Positions 1 through 9,098 of a stretch of 10,772 nt of DNA are shown piece by piece; within the stretch, counting starts at the first letter, position 1, and every line of letters begins with the position of its first letter. Below the pieces are notes generated by a model. The model searched no databases, had not been told where the DNA came from, and saw nothing but the letters and a program-made list of their open reading frames with translations. Location: the NCBI GenBank assembly GCA_025349905.2, contig MU625142.1:1-10772 (forward strand), written 5' to 3'. A program made the translations under genes and the position numbers. This DNA comes from Blastocladiella britannica. Taxonomy: Eukaryota; Blastocladiomycota; Blastocladiomycetes; Blastocladiales; Blastocladiaceae.

Positions 1-202
1 GTTTTTTCCCCCCCTTTACTTTCCCGGTACCAAAAACGGTTTCCACTCTCTGCTGCACCAGTCGCACAATTGGTGTAGCGCCCGCATAGCGGACGAGATC
101 GCTGGTGAGATGGAAACTTCAAAGCCCACTCAGCCGTGTCAACATCACACTAATTTCTCTTTTTCGATTTCCCAAAAATTAAATCTGTCGAAATATTAAA
201 AA
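1..202 (+). promoter_or_regulatory. 5' flank and leader of CFAP57
   Basis: Non-coding flank before the CFAP57 start codon. It opens with a T6/C7 homopolymer run and becomes AT-rich toward the ATG, ending in an A/T-only stretch at 191-202. The base at -3 is A. No clear TATA box can be placed at a normal distance because the start site is unknown. An open frame without an ATG near its beginning runs through most of this stretch, but it does not look like a conserved protein and is not called. Confidence 0.45.
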
Positions 203-3200
203 ATGGCTCTCCTCGTGCAAAAGTACGGGCAACTCGCACGCCCATTAAAACGTAAATACTAACAAAACCATGGATGGAACAGCCATATATTTGGGTTGAA
301 TGGCATTGTCCCCCACGCATTGCACCATATCGATGACCAACACTTGCTTTATCCTGCCGGATCCTCTCTGGTCCTGTACAATATCGAGCAAAAGAGCCAG
401 CGCTTCATTGCACTCGCTGAAGGTGGGAATATCACGGCAGTTACGGCCACCCCTCGCTTGATTGCGGTAGCCGAGCGAAGCGAGAAGCGGGTAGCAGTCT
501 CCATTTACGATTCACATACGCTGAAGCGGAAAAAAGTTATCAAGGACGACGAGTTGCAATTTGGCAAGGTATCCATCATTTTGCATTTTTACAGAGTGTG
601 AATGATCCTCACATTTGGACATAGGAAGTCGTGTCATTGTCATTCTCCAATGACGGCAAGTTCTTGCTCACGCAATCGAGCGATCCTGACTGGCTCCTGC
701 AACTGTGGAACTGGGAAAAGGGCAAAGTGTATGCGTCCATCAAACTCAATTACGCACCCAATGTCAAGGTGTCGCAGGTCAGCTTTAATCCGTTCGACAA
801 GACGGTCCCGCAGCTGTGTGTGGTCGGCGCCAACATTTTTCGCATTTACCGGTTCACCGAGGGCACATTGAAGCCACTGACGTTTCAGAAAACGGATCAT
901 CGGGTATGAATTCTTGGTAAATCTAGCGAATGAAACTGACAAAGGTTTTTTTTGCAGAACAATATCGCACACACCTGGCTGAGCGCCGAACGTATCGCCG
1001 TGTCGACCGACGAGGGAAAGGTCCTGATCTACGAAAACGCCGAGCTGCGGATCGAACTGACGGCCAACTTGCAGCAAGACGGCAGCAACAAGCCGCACAT
1101 GCTCACGACGATCCGCGCCGGAACCAACGGGTTTGTCGCCGGATCCAACAACGGCATGTTACAAGAGTGGGACCGCACCGACGACAGCAACTTGTACCGG
1201 TGTGTACGTGAAGTGAAGCTCGAGAACTCGGTGATCCGTGGGCTCTGTGTCTCGTCCAACGAGGACACGGCGTTTTGCGCGTTCGACAACAACCAGCTGA
1301 TCATGGCGTCGTCGTTGCAATCGGACGACGTCAAGGTCGAAAAAATTGCCCAGGCTCACCACTCGGCCGTCACGGGCCTGGACGTGTGCGTGCGCAAACC
1401 GCTTATGGCCACCTGCGGGTCAGACCAGTCGGTACGAGTGTGGAATTTCGGCGAAAACACTATGGAAATCGTCAAGTTCTTCAAGTCTGAGCCGTACTCG
1501 ATCGCGTTCCACCCATCGGGCCTGTTTCTCCTGGTCGGGTTTGCCGAGGGCGTGAAGCTGCTCAAGATTCTCCTGGACGACATTCGTCCGTACTGGGAGC
1601 TGGGTGCTCGTGGAGTCAAGGAGGTATTTGTTCTTCTTTGAATGTTGCAAAATGGGCCGCTCACTCTTATGTAATATAACAGTGCCGATTCTCCAATGGC
1701 GGGCAGTTTTTCGCTATGGCGCACGACAACATGGTGATCGTCCGGTCAACCTGGAGCTTTGAAGTGACGGTAGCGCTGAAAGGCCACCTGTCCAAAGTGC
1801 GAACACTGGCGTGGGCCCCCGACGACAGCACTATTCTCACCGTAGCGTCGGACGGCGTCGTCATGGAATGGGATGTGCGCACCGGGAAACGAATCGCCGA
1901 GTACACGCACCCGTCGCTGTTCCAGACCGCCATTTACGGGCAAGGCGCGACCGGCGGCGGCGGTGGTGCCAACAGTAGTGGCGGTGGTAATGCCATCTTT
2001 CTCGGGACAGGCGACGGCCGCATCGTGGAACTGCGCGACGGCCAAGTCTCGCGCGAAGTGAGCGCACACTCGCAGGTCGGGCAGCTGGCGATCGGACGCT
2101 CGGGCCGCACGCTCGTGGCCGCCACTGCGTCGGGGCACATTCGCGCCATGCGGCTGCCATTTGCGCCCGGTCTCAGTGTCACGCCCGGTGGAGCGTCCAT
2201 TACTGCTGCGGGTGGAGCGAGCGGCTCAAATCGGTCCACGGGTGGTGCGGGAGCAGGAACGGTTTCTGGTGCCCCCAGCGCAACCGCAGGATCGACTTCA
2301 ACCAGCGAAGACCAAGCGGTCCTGCACATGCACAATGTCAGCGTGTCGCGGCTGCGCATTAGTTTTGACGAGCAGTACGTGCTCAGTGCCGCGAGCGACG
2401 GGTGTCTGTGCATCATGCGCTTGAACCAGCGCGATTCCACGCGCGCCACCGCGACCGCCGGCGCCGCTGCCGCCGTTGCCGCCGCCACCAGTTCCGTGGC
2501 CCCCGGCAAGCGCGACGCGCGCGATGCCACGTACTCGGACGAGATCCTCGCGCTGCGGTCCGACGTCAAGGACCAGTTGCGGGTGATGACGGACTTACGG
2601 GTGCGTGTAGAAGAGATCCGGGTCGAAAACGAGCGGGTCCTGGAACAGCGCGACTTGGCGTACACGCAAAAGGCGCGCGAGACTACCGAGCGGTTCTCGC
2701 ACGACATTGAGGCGCTGGCGGCCGAGAACGACGTGCTGCGGGTCGCATACGAGGAGACGGTGGCCGAGAACTCGTCGCAGCTGACCAAGCTCAAGGACCG
2801 GCATCACAAGGAGCGCGAAGAGATTGAGGCGTCGACGCGGTTCAAGTTGCAGGCCGAGGAGGAACGGTTCACGGCACTGGAGGTGGCTCTGGACGTGAAA
2901 AAGACCCGCTGGTCCAACCAGATGCAGCTCATCCAGGCATCGCTCAACGACGAGCTCGAGGCCCTCCGCGATTTTTACTCGAAAAAGATCCAAGAAAAGG
3001 AGTTTGAGATCAACCAGGTTTGTATTGTTTGTTTTATTATGTGAGACCGTAAATACTGACATTATGGATGTTGAATAGCTCCAAGTGGACATGATCGCCC
3101 GGAGAAACGACTTTTCGGTCAAGGAAACTGACATTGACGTGGCCACCAACCAAGAGGTGCTGCAGATCCAGTTCTACTACGAGCAGCGCCTCAAGGACGA

Positions 3201-4257
3201 GCGACAGACCCTCAAGCAGATCCAGACCGAGAACGAGGAGATGCACAAAAAGTACGACTCGCTGGTGAAAAAGATCGAGGCCAACAAGATCGAGTTGCAA
3301 AAGATGGCGGTCGAGGAGCGTCGGCTGCAGTCCATCATCAAGACGTTTGAAAAGGAGATCTCGGGTGCGCGCCGCGAGCTGCAAGAGCGCGACGACACGA
3401 TCGAGGACAAGGAGAAGCGCATCTCGGACCTGAAAAAAAAGAACAAGGAGCTCGAGAAGTTCAAATTTGTCCTCGACTACAAGATCGTGGAGCTGCGCAA
3501 GCAAATTGAGCCGCGCGAGCAAGACATCGTGCGGCTTCAGGGGCAGCTCAACGACATGGGGCTCGAGCTTGGTGAGTACGTGCACTCCCGCAACACGATG
3601 CTGTTTGCCCGCGACGATCTGGTGCAGAAGGTGGCCGGGACCGAGCGCGAGCTGGAGGTGCAGCGCAAACGTACAGCCGAAATCAAGCTGGTGGTGGACG
3701 CGATCCGTCGCGACACGGTGGTCATTGCCCAGCACGTCCGCGAACCCAACGAGCTCAAGCGCGCGGTGCGCCAGTACTTTCAAAAGTACTGCGGGCTGCC
3801 CGATGAGCCTGAGGCGGTGCTGTCGTCGTTCCAGCCCGGATCGAGCGACCGGAGCGCCCCAGGTCCCGATGGGAGCTTTACTCCGAGCCAGCTGCGGCGG
3901 CGCGAGAGTGCAGCAGCGGCGGCAGCAGCAGCTTCAGGAGGAACCTCGTCGGCCGGATCGGACGGGTCGTCGTCGTCGTCGTCGCGACGGGGCCGGGCGG
4001 GCGCATTCGCCAACGAGCGGGAGCAGAGTCTTCGGCAGCGCGACCTGTTGGAGAAGACGCTGCTGACGGTGCAGCGCAAGCTGTCCAAGCAGATGGTGGC
4101 GCGCGAGGCCGAGACCAGCAAGCTGGTGGACGAGAATGTGCAGCTGACGAGCGAGGTGAATGCGCTCCGGCGCGAGCTGAAGATTTCTCAGCAGTCGGTC
4201 GTGGTTGAACCGTCGCGTGGTACGCCGCCAACCGTCCGTGGTGTGGCTCATGTGTGA
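203..4257 (+). CDS. CFAP57: Cilia- and flagella-associated protein 57 (CFAP57/WDR65), six exons
   Basis: Exons 203-222, 283-568, 625-903, 958-1623, 1683-3017 and 3079-4257; predicted 1254 aa, against about 1250 in human. CFAP57 is an axonemal protein linked to inner dynein arm assembly and ciliary beating. The N-terminal part (about residues 1-665) is WD-repeat beta-propeller. HIFGL near residue 8, NIAHTW at the start of exon 4, FSNGG at the exon 4/5 join and the DGxVxEWD blade motif all parallel human CFAP57. Coiled coil follows from about residue 703 to 1110. Its strongest signature is KEKRISDLKKKNKELEKFKF (residues 973-992), then VLDYKI and KQIEPRE, nearly identical to human. A shorter coiled coil lies near the C-terminus. 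Odd features are Gly/Ser/Ala-rich insertions at about 503-520, 578-627, 668-694 and 1109-1174. The start rests on a 20-nt first exon whose phase joins exactly to exon 2. Family identity is very secure; exon 1 is slightly less so. Confidence 0.95.
223..282 (+). other. CFAP57 intron 1 (60 nt)
   Basis: Donor GTACGG, perfect TACTAAC branch site at 257-263, acceptor CAG. Splicing joins AA at the end of exon 1 to C at the start of exon 2, making an Asn codon and the N-terminus MALLVQNHIFGL. This aligns with the human N-terminus, which has VFGL in the same place. Without this intron the exon 2 frame meets a TAA at 260-262 and has no ATG. Confidence 0.85.
569..624 (+). other. CFAP57 intron 2 (56 nt)
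   Basis: Donor GTATCC, branch-like CTCAC at 608-612, acceptor TAG, phase 0. It joins ...LQFGK to EVVSLSFSNDGKFLL, restoring a WD-repeat strand that aligns with human CFAP57. Confidence 0.88.
904..957 (+). other. CFAP57 intron 3 (54 nt)
   Basis: Donor GTATGA, branch-like CTGAC at 936-940, T-rich tract, acceptor GCAG, phase 0. It joins ...QKTDHR to NNIAHTWLS. Reading through would hit TGA at once. Confidence 0.9.
1624..1682 (+). other. CFAP57 intron 4 (59 nt)
   Basis: Donor GTATTT, branch-like CTCAC at 1660-1664, acceptor ACAG, phase 0. It joins ...RGVKE to CRFSNGGQFFA, matching the human segment that reads GECSFSNGG. Confidence 0.9.
3018..3078 (+). other. CFAP57 intron 5 (61 nt)
   Basis: Donor GTTTGT, branch-like CTGAC at 3056-3060, acceptor TAG, phase 0. 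It joins ...KEFEINQ to LQVDMIARR inside the coiled coil. Reading through reaches a stop at 3042-3044. Confidence 0.88.
3967..3984 (+). repeat. (TCG)6 trinucleotide repeat in CFAP57 exon 6
   Basis: Six perfect TCG units encode six consecutive serines inside the low-complexity insertion near the CFAP57 C-terminus. Being coding and three-base, it can change length without breaking the frame. Confidence 0.85.
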
Positions 4258-4339
4258 GGTGACGTGTCCCGCTCGATCCCTTTCATAATACAAGAGTATC
4301 CCCTCGTGCCGTACTACACATACAATATATAAATATAAT
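4258..4339 (+). promoter_or_regulatory. 82-bp intergenic region, CFAP57 3' end and SWA2-like leader
   Basis: Same-strand gap that must hold both the CFAP57 3' end and the next gene's promoter and leader. The last 16 bases (4324-4339) are almost pure A/T in a TATAAATATAAT-like pattern directly abutting the ATG, with A at -3. No canonical AATAAA is present; CATAATACAAG near 4284 is a loose candidate for 3' processing. Confidence 0.45.
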
Positions 4340-7204
4340 ATGGACGACCTCGCCGATCTGGTATGGCAGAGCGCCGGGGTGAAACCCGCACCGTCCACGC
4401 CGGCCAGCGTGCCCCTGTCCCAGCTCGCGGCCCAGCAACAGCAGCAGCAATCGCAAATGTCGCCCGGCGGCTTTGGTGTGCCGCGTGGACCGTCGCCGGC
4501 GGCGTTTGGCATGCTCTCGTCGAGCCCCGCGCGCCCGATGGCTGTCACTACGCCATTGGCAGCGCCGTTTACACCGCCGGCGGTCGGCTCGCCGCAATAC
4601 AGCCCTTCGTCGTCTGTCACCCCCGGGCGCACCGCGGGGATGGCCACAGGCTCGTTTGGTCTCGGCGCCGCTAGCAGCCCGATGCGTGCCGCAGCTGTGC
4701 CGTCGTCTGCTTCTGCTGCCTCTGTTTCTTCGGGCGATCCGTTTGGCGGTCTCGTCTCGTTTGGCGGAGGTGGCAGTGGTAAGCTGGCCTCGCAACTCTC
4801 GCTGGCAGAGCAGATGCGGCTCAAGCAGCAGCAACAGCAACAACCTCCGATGGCCGCAACAGGAGCTGCATCGCGTGGTAGTGCACAGGCCAAACCTTCT
4901 TCGCTCGGAGGCGCCGATTTCGCGTTCTTGGACTCGCTCGCTCAGCCCGTGGCCGCCTCGAGTGGTGGCAGTGCCATCGGATCGGGATTTGCAGCTCCTC
5001 CTAGGCCGACACCGCCACCGTCCCAGGCACAGCAACAGCCGCCGATGCCATCATTTGCCGCGTTCCCGCCCATGGGTGCTCCGGTTGCCCTTGCTCGCGC
5101 CCCCACCGATCCGTGGGACGTGCTTCTCGCCACCGGCTCTACCAGTGCAGCCTCGGCGCCAGCACCTGTGGTTGGTGGAGCTGCCCCGAAAGCGACCGCC
5201 TCCAGCGACGTTGATCTTCTCGATGCATTCTTTTCCGCGCCAGTTCCCGCCGCCACTACGCCTGCACCTGCCGCTACTGTACCCGCACCTGTGGTGGCAG
5301 CTGCTACTCCAGCAATTCCGCCCCGCCCATCGGTGCCCGAACGCTCGCCGGTTCCGCCAACTGGACCGGCGACCGCATCCGAGCCTCTAGCGGTCGCAAC
5401 GCGACCCCCAGCGCGGCCTTCATCCACGTCCTCCGCAATGGACGCCAAATTGGCGCAGCTCATGGACCTCGGGTTCGACGCGCAGGTCGCGGCCGATGCG
5501 CTGCGCCACACCGACGGCAACGTCGAGGCGGCGGTGCAGTTGATCCTGAACCAAGCGGCAGTCGCCAGCGGCCCGGGATCGCCGCCACAACAATCGCGGC
5601 GGGCCGCGAACGGCGGTGGAGGCGGGTTCCTCGGCAAGGCCACGTCGCTTCTCAACCGCGGTAAAGCGGTGCTCGAGTCCAAGGTGGCCGAGGTGCAGGA
5701 ACGCGGCGCGTCGGCGGTCCTGGCAAACGTCGTGAGCCAAGTGCAGGGGACCATCGAGAAGCACGTTGCTGCTGCCAATGGTAGTGGGAGCGGTAGCACT
5801 GGTCACGGCGGGCGGGCGACTGGGTACGAGGATTACAGTGAGGAGCAAGAGTCGTGGTCGGCGTACCGCGACGAACATGACCGGGACTCGCATGGAGCAC
5901 TTTCGGCTTCTTCCTCGGGACGCGCCGCCGCTGCCGAGCCGGTCCGGTCGCCCGTCGCCGCTGCTGTCCCTGCATCGCAACAGCCATCACTTCCCATGGG
6001 CGATCTCTTGGGCGGCGCAAGTTCCAGCCCTGCCCCAGCAGCTCGCCCGTCAACCCCCTCGGTCGTCGCACCATCTACCGGCGCTGCGCGTCGCCCGCTG
6101 CCAGTCACTCCAGTCGCACCAGCAGCACCCGCGGTGGCAGCGCCATCAGCCCCCAAAGTGCGGCCAGCACCCGTAACCTGCGAGTCGATGGCGTGGAGCG
6201 AGAGCGCGCACCACAAGGACCAAGGCAACGACGCGTACAAGCGCGGGCAGTACCACGAGGCGGTGACGTCGTACACGTCGGCGATCCAGCTCCTTCCGCC
6301 CAACCACATGGCGCTGATTGCCCTGCACAACAACCGGGCGGCCGCTGAGCTCAAGTCGGGAGAGTACAAGGAGGCGATTGTCGATGCCGAGACCGTACGT
6401 GCCATTGTCGCCTACTATGGCGGGATCTCTGGTGACGAGACGTTGGCCGACCCAGCGTCGGGCACAACCGTTTCGTACGCGGATTGCACCAAATCGCTGT
6501 TGCGGCAAGCGGCGGCACTGGAGGCTATGGAAAAGTACCGCGCGGCTAAAGACGTGTTCACGGATGTGCTGGCGCACGACGCTCGGAACAAGGTCGCAAT
6601 GGAGGGCATGTCGCGGTGTTCGCGCGCGCTCGCCAAGGACGCCGAGGTGCCTCCGGCTCCTGCTGTCGCTGCCACAACAAGTAGCAGTAGTTCAGCCACG
6701 CCAGCAACAGCGGTGCCGACACCGCCGCCAGTGGTCCCCGCCCATCTCCTGTTCGATCCCCTTGCGGAGGCCGCACCAACGGGCGACGGCCCGGCGCTGC
6801 CCGAAGCCAAGCGCATGGACGACCGTGAGGTCTCGGCGTCCGCGGCGGTGCAAGGCATGCGTGCGGCCGAGCGTGCGGCCGAAGCCGAGGCGGACAAGGC
6901 GTTGGCGGCGAAAGACGAGATCGACGCTATGGTGCTGGCGTGGCGGAAAGGCAAGGAGGCCAACCTGCGCACGCTGCTCTCGTCGCTCGACACGGTGCTG
7001 TGGAAGGAGCTTGGAGTGCCGACGCCGGCGCTGAGCGACCTGATCACCCCGCAGCAAGTGAAGGTGCGGTACATGAAGGTGATTGCCAAACTGCACCCGG
7101 ACAAGCTCAAGACTGACGACGTGCGCCATAAAATGGTCGCACAGTCGGTGTTTGCAGCCCTCAACGAGGCGTGGGACGCGTTCCGGACCCAGAACGGGCT
7201 CTGA
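4340..7204 (+). CDS. SWA2: Auxilin-like J-domain protein (Swa2 type: UBA-TPR-DnaJ), single exon
   Basis: 954 aa, intronless. Auxilins recruit Hsc70 to clathrin coats and stimulate ATP-driven uncoating of vesicles. Domain order is a disordered Pro/Ser/Ala/Gln-rich N-terminus; a UBA domain at about 367-405 with the LMDLGF signature; a TPR block at about 620-766 (GNDAYKRGQYHEAV, NNRAAAELKSGEYKEAI); a charged helix; and a C-terminal J domain at about 880-954 with HPD at 919-921. Short linear motifs fit a clathrin/adaptor partner: DPF at 133-135, DPW at 257-259 and DLLDAFF at 292-298. The UBA-TPR-J order matches budding yeast Swa2 rather than animal auxilin/GAK, which carry PTEN-like and kinase regions; none of those is seen. 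It is longer than yeast Swa2 (about 670 aa) because of disordered linkers. The start MDDLADLVW is the first in-frame ATG, follows an AT-rich leader, and resembles the short hydrophobic start of fungal members. The symbol is given by architecture; strict orthology is untested. Confidence 0.9.
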   Translation: MDDLADLVWQSAGVKPAPSTPASVPLSQLAAQQQQQQSQMSPGGFGVPRGPSPAAFGMLSSSPARPMAVTTPLAAPFTPPAVGSPQYSPSSSVTPGRTAGMATGSFGLGAASSPMRAAAVPSSASAASVSSGDPFGGLVSFGGGGSGKLASQLSLAEQMRLKQQQQQQPPMAATGAASRGSAQAKPSSLGGADFAFLDSLAQPVAASSGGSAIGSGFAAPPRPTPPPSQAQQQPPMPSFAAFPPMGAPVALARAPTDPWDVLLATGSTSAASAPAPVVGGAAPKATASSDVDLLDAFFSAPVPAATTPAPAATVPAPVVAAATPAIPPRPSVPERSPVPPTGPATASEPLAVATRPPARPSSTSSAMDAKLAQLMDLGFDAQVAADALRHTDGNVEAAVQLILNQAAVASGPGSPPQQSRRAANGGGGGFLGKATSLLNRGKAVLESKVAEVQERGASAVLANVVSQVQGTIEKHVAAANGSGSGSTGHGGRATGYEDYSEEQESWSAYRDEHDRDSHGALSASSSGRAAAAEPVRSPVAAAVPASQQPSLPMGDLLGGASSSPAPAARPSTPSVVAPSTGAARRPLPVTPVAPAAPAVAAPSAPKVRPAPVTCESMAWSESAHHKDQGNDAYKRGQYHEAVTSYTSAIQLLPPNHMALIALHNNRAAAELKSGEYKEAIVDAETVRAIVAYYGGISGDETLADPASGTTVSYADCTKSLLRQAAALEAMEKYRAAKDVFTDVLAHDARNKVAMEGMSRCSRALAKDAEVPPAPAVAATTSSSSSATPATAVPTPPPVVPAHLLFDPLAEAAPTGDGPALPEAKRMDDREVSASAAVQGMRAAERAAEAEADKALAAKDEIDAMVLAWRKGKEANLRTLLSSLDTVLWKELGVPTPALSDLITPQQVKVRYMKVIAKLHPDKLKTDDVRHKMVAQSVFAALNEAWDAFRTQNGL

Positions 7205-7307
7205 GTTATGAGAGCTGCACACTCTTTCTTTCCATCGCATGAAATGCAAATGCAAAACCCAATGGTATATAAAAAATGACTTACTGTGTTATTCAACCTT
7301 TGGTCAA
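7205..7307. other. Convergent 3' intergenic region (103 bp)
   Basis: Lies between the SWA2-like stop (TGA, + strand) and the CSN1 stop (TGA, - strand). Both 3' UTRs must fit here or overlap. An AT-rich patch near 7264-7277 (GTATATAAAAAATG) is the only candidate polyadenylation-like element; no AATAAA is seen on either strand. No transcription terminator structure is evident. Confidence 0.5.
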
Positions 7308-9098
7308 TCAATGACGACCGCTGCCAAGTCGGTTGCTCGCACGCTCACGGCCGCTCCCCACTCGCCGCGGCGCACCTCCAGTCGCCATGCTGGACAGAGC
7401 ACTCATGAACGTGGAAATGCCGCCGCCACCGCCACCGGCTCCGTTGCCACCGGCAGGGCCGCTACCGCCAGGGCCAAAGTATCCGTCGTAAGGATCGCCA
7501 CCGCCGCCGCCGCTGCCAAAGGATCCACTCCCACCGCCACCCGCGGCGGACGCCGCCTTGATCACGCACCCGGCCTCGACCATGGCGACACGGAGCAAAG
7601 TCGCGGCGCGGGCAGCGTGCAACGAGTCGCCCGCGGCCATCGCGGCCGCAAACGCTGTAGACCGCGGATCGGACCGGCGGGCGCGCAGCAGGCGAGCGCG
7701 AGAGTCGATACGGAACGGCAGCATTTTGGAGGCAATCAACCGTGCGATTTCCGCGTCCAGTGCGGCCGGGTCGGCACACGCGAGCGCGGCGGCCATTTGG
7801 CCTAGCTCGACCGTCACAAACGGCTTGCAGTACTGCGCGATCGCGCGCTGGCGCGCCAGCGTCGCCAGCTGCTCCAAATGCGGGGCCAGGACCGGGTCCA
7901 GGGCCGCAGTGGCCGACCGGTGCGCCGCCAGCTTGGTCAGGCACTGCGCGTACTGCGAGTGGATAAAGTGCGCCAGCAACGACCGTGGGACCGGGTCCAA
8001 GTCCAAGATAGTGCGGAACCCGTCATTGGACAGCAGCGTCTTCAGTTCGGCCCGCGAGTACGTCGCCAGCGCACAGTGCATGACCACCAGGCCAATGTCG
8101 GCGGGGGCCATCACCGTTTCGATCCGGTCGGTCACGTCCGCCAGTTTCAGCGTCGACAGCAACTGCGCGGTGCGCTTGTACTCGTGCGCGCGCAGATGCT
8201 GCAGCGACTGGAACACAATCGCGAGGGCCGCCGCCGACGGGTCGGCCTTGGGTTCCAGCAGAGGCGCTAGCTTATTGAGCTGGGCGGCCATGAACGTGTG
8301 GTCGCCCATGTAGTAGTGGCACTGATATGTTTTTTTTTTTTTCGTGTGTGAGTTTTCATTCCGTTTTCGATCGCTCCATTCAAGAACTTAGTACGTACGT
8401 GGAGCACCTGGAACGTGTGGTGCACAAAGGTCTTGGGCAGCACCTCGGACGTCCAAGGCCCTTGGGGTACGGCCGAAGCGTACTCGCGGGCGCGAAAGAA
8501 CGCCTTGGCGGCCGACTCGAACTGGCCGCACTTGAGCAAGTGCTCGCCGAGGTCATTGTAGCCCATCTAAATCCAATTTTCCAATATACGTCAGTCCATT
8601 CAGAGTAAAAAAAAAGTGATAAAAGTACCCGAATGGACTCCTTGATCGAGTTGGCGCGGTACGTCTTGAGCTCGGCCTCCAGCTTATCGGTTTCGACCCG
8701 GGCAGTCCGTGCGGCCTTGTCGATCCAAGCGTCGTCCGGGATCGGCTGTGGGAGGTTGGCGTCGGCCAGGCGCTGCGAGAGGTCGCGGAACGCGGCGTTG
8801 TGCAGGTCCGTGTCGAGCGAGTCGGCCTTGATGGCGTCGAGTGCGGCCGAGAGGGCCGGGATGGCGAGTGAAGGTGCACGGGCGGCGATAAAGCACAGGC
8901 GGTCGACCTTGGCGCGGCCTTCATTATTGTATTTTTATAAGTGAGGACTGACGCTGATCTATTTGAGTAAACGAAGAGCATACCGCGAAGCTGGGTGCAG
9001 ACAAGGTCCAGGTCAATCATCGGAGACAGGACCGGGGGCAACGGGTGGTTGCGTGCGCGTTTGGCCGCGGGCATGGCGGCGGTGCCTTGTTGGTCCAT
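7308..9098 (-). CDS. CSN1: COP9 signalosome subunit 1 (CSN1/GPS1), four exons
   Basis: Minus-strand exons 9098-8984, 8918-8629, 8566-8399 and 8321-7308; predicted 528 aa. CSN1 is a PCI-domain scaffold of the COP9 signalosome, which removes NEDD8 from cullin-RING ubiquitin ligases. Family landmarks, in order: RGRAKVDRLCFIA (about 38-50), [19 protein letters not shown] at the end of exon 2 followed by YNDLGEHLLKCG in exon 3 (human reads [22 protein letters not shown]), the RPN7-type helical repeats, then SQYAQCL, RAIAQYCKPFVTVELGQMA and the winged-helix end of the PCI domain with LPFRIDSRARLL (about 394-405; human has ARVDSHSKIL) and DPRSTAF. After residue about 448 comes a Gly/Ser-rich tail (about 449-492) and a short helical, basic end, not matched in human. 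The start is the only ATG upstream that opens the frame, and the resulting length is close to human CSN1. Proteasome subunit Rpn6/Rpn7 was considered, but the IKESIR and PCI motifs favour CSN1. Confidence 0.93.
8322..8398 (-). other. CSN1 intron 3 (77 nt)
   Basis: Minus-strand donor GTACGT, branch-like CTCAC at 8352-8348, acceptor TCAG, phase 0. It joins ...FQVLH to CHYYMGDHTF. An A13 run (8342-8330) sits between the branch site and the acceptor, where a pyrimidine tract would usually lie. It is the longest intron in the window. Confidence 0.85.
8330..8342. repeat. T13 homopolymer (A13 on the CSN1 sense strand)
   Basis: Thirteen consecutive T on the + strand inside CSN1 intron 3, next to the 3' splice site. 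Such a run is prone to length error in sequencing and to polymorphism. Confidence 0.9.
8567..8628 (-). other. CSN1 intron 2 (62 nt)
   Basis: Minus-strand donor GTACTT, branch-like CTGAC at 8594-8590, acceptor TTAG, phase 0. It joins ...NSIKESIR to MGYNDLGEHLL, a junction strongly supported by the conserved CSN1 segment. Confidence 0.9.
8919..8983 (-). other. CSN1 intron 1 (65 nt)
   Basis: Minus-strand donor GTATGC, branch-like CTCAC at 8945-8941, acceptor AAG, phase 1. The split Gly codon gives TQLRGRAKVDRLCFIA, which aligns with the CSN1 N-terminal region. Confidence 0.85.

Noticed and set aside
2..199. Open + strand frame through the first 199 bases, possibly the tail of an upstream gene
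   Set aside because: No family resemblance, no start near its beginning, and codon use drifts to AT-rich toward the end. An open run of about 66 codons can arise by chance.
1934..2794. 286-codon antisense frame opposite CFAP57
   Set aside because: Low-complexity composition mirrors the sense-strand Gly/Ala insertions; no recognisable motif, and the sense coding is certain.
3037..3783. 248-codon antisense frame, rich in Leu/His/Val
   Set aside because: It is the complement of the CFAP57 coiled coil (Glu/Lys codons read as Leu/Phe) and crosses intron 5.
4473..5390. Long open frames overlapping the auxilin gene in other frames, e.g. 4473-5390 (+) and 4942-5799 (-)
   Set aside because: They are Arg/Ser/Pro-rich shadow frames produced by GC-rich codon use; no domains, and the real frame has UBA, TPR and J-domain evidence.
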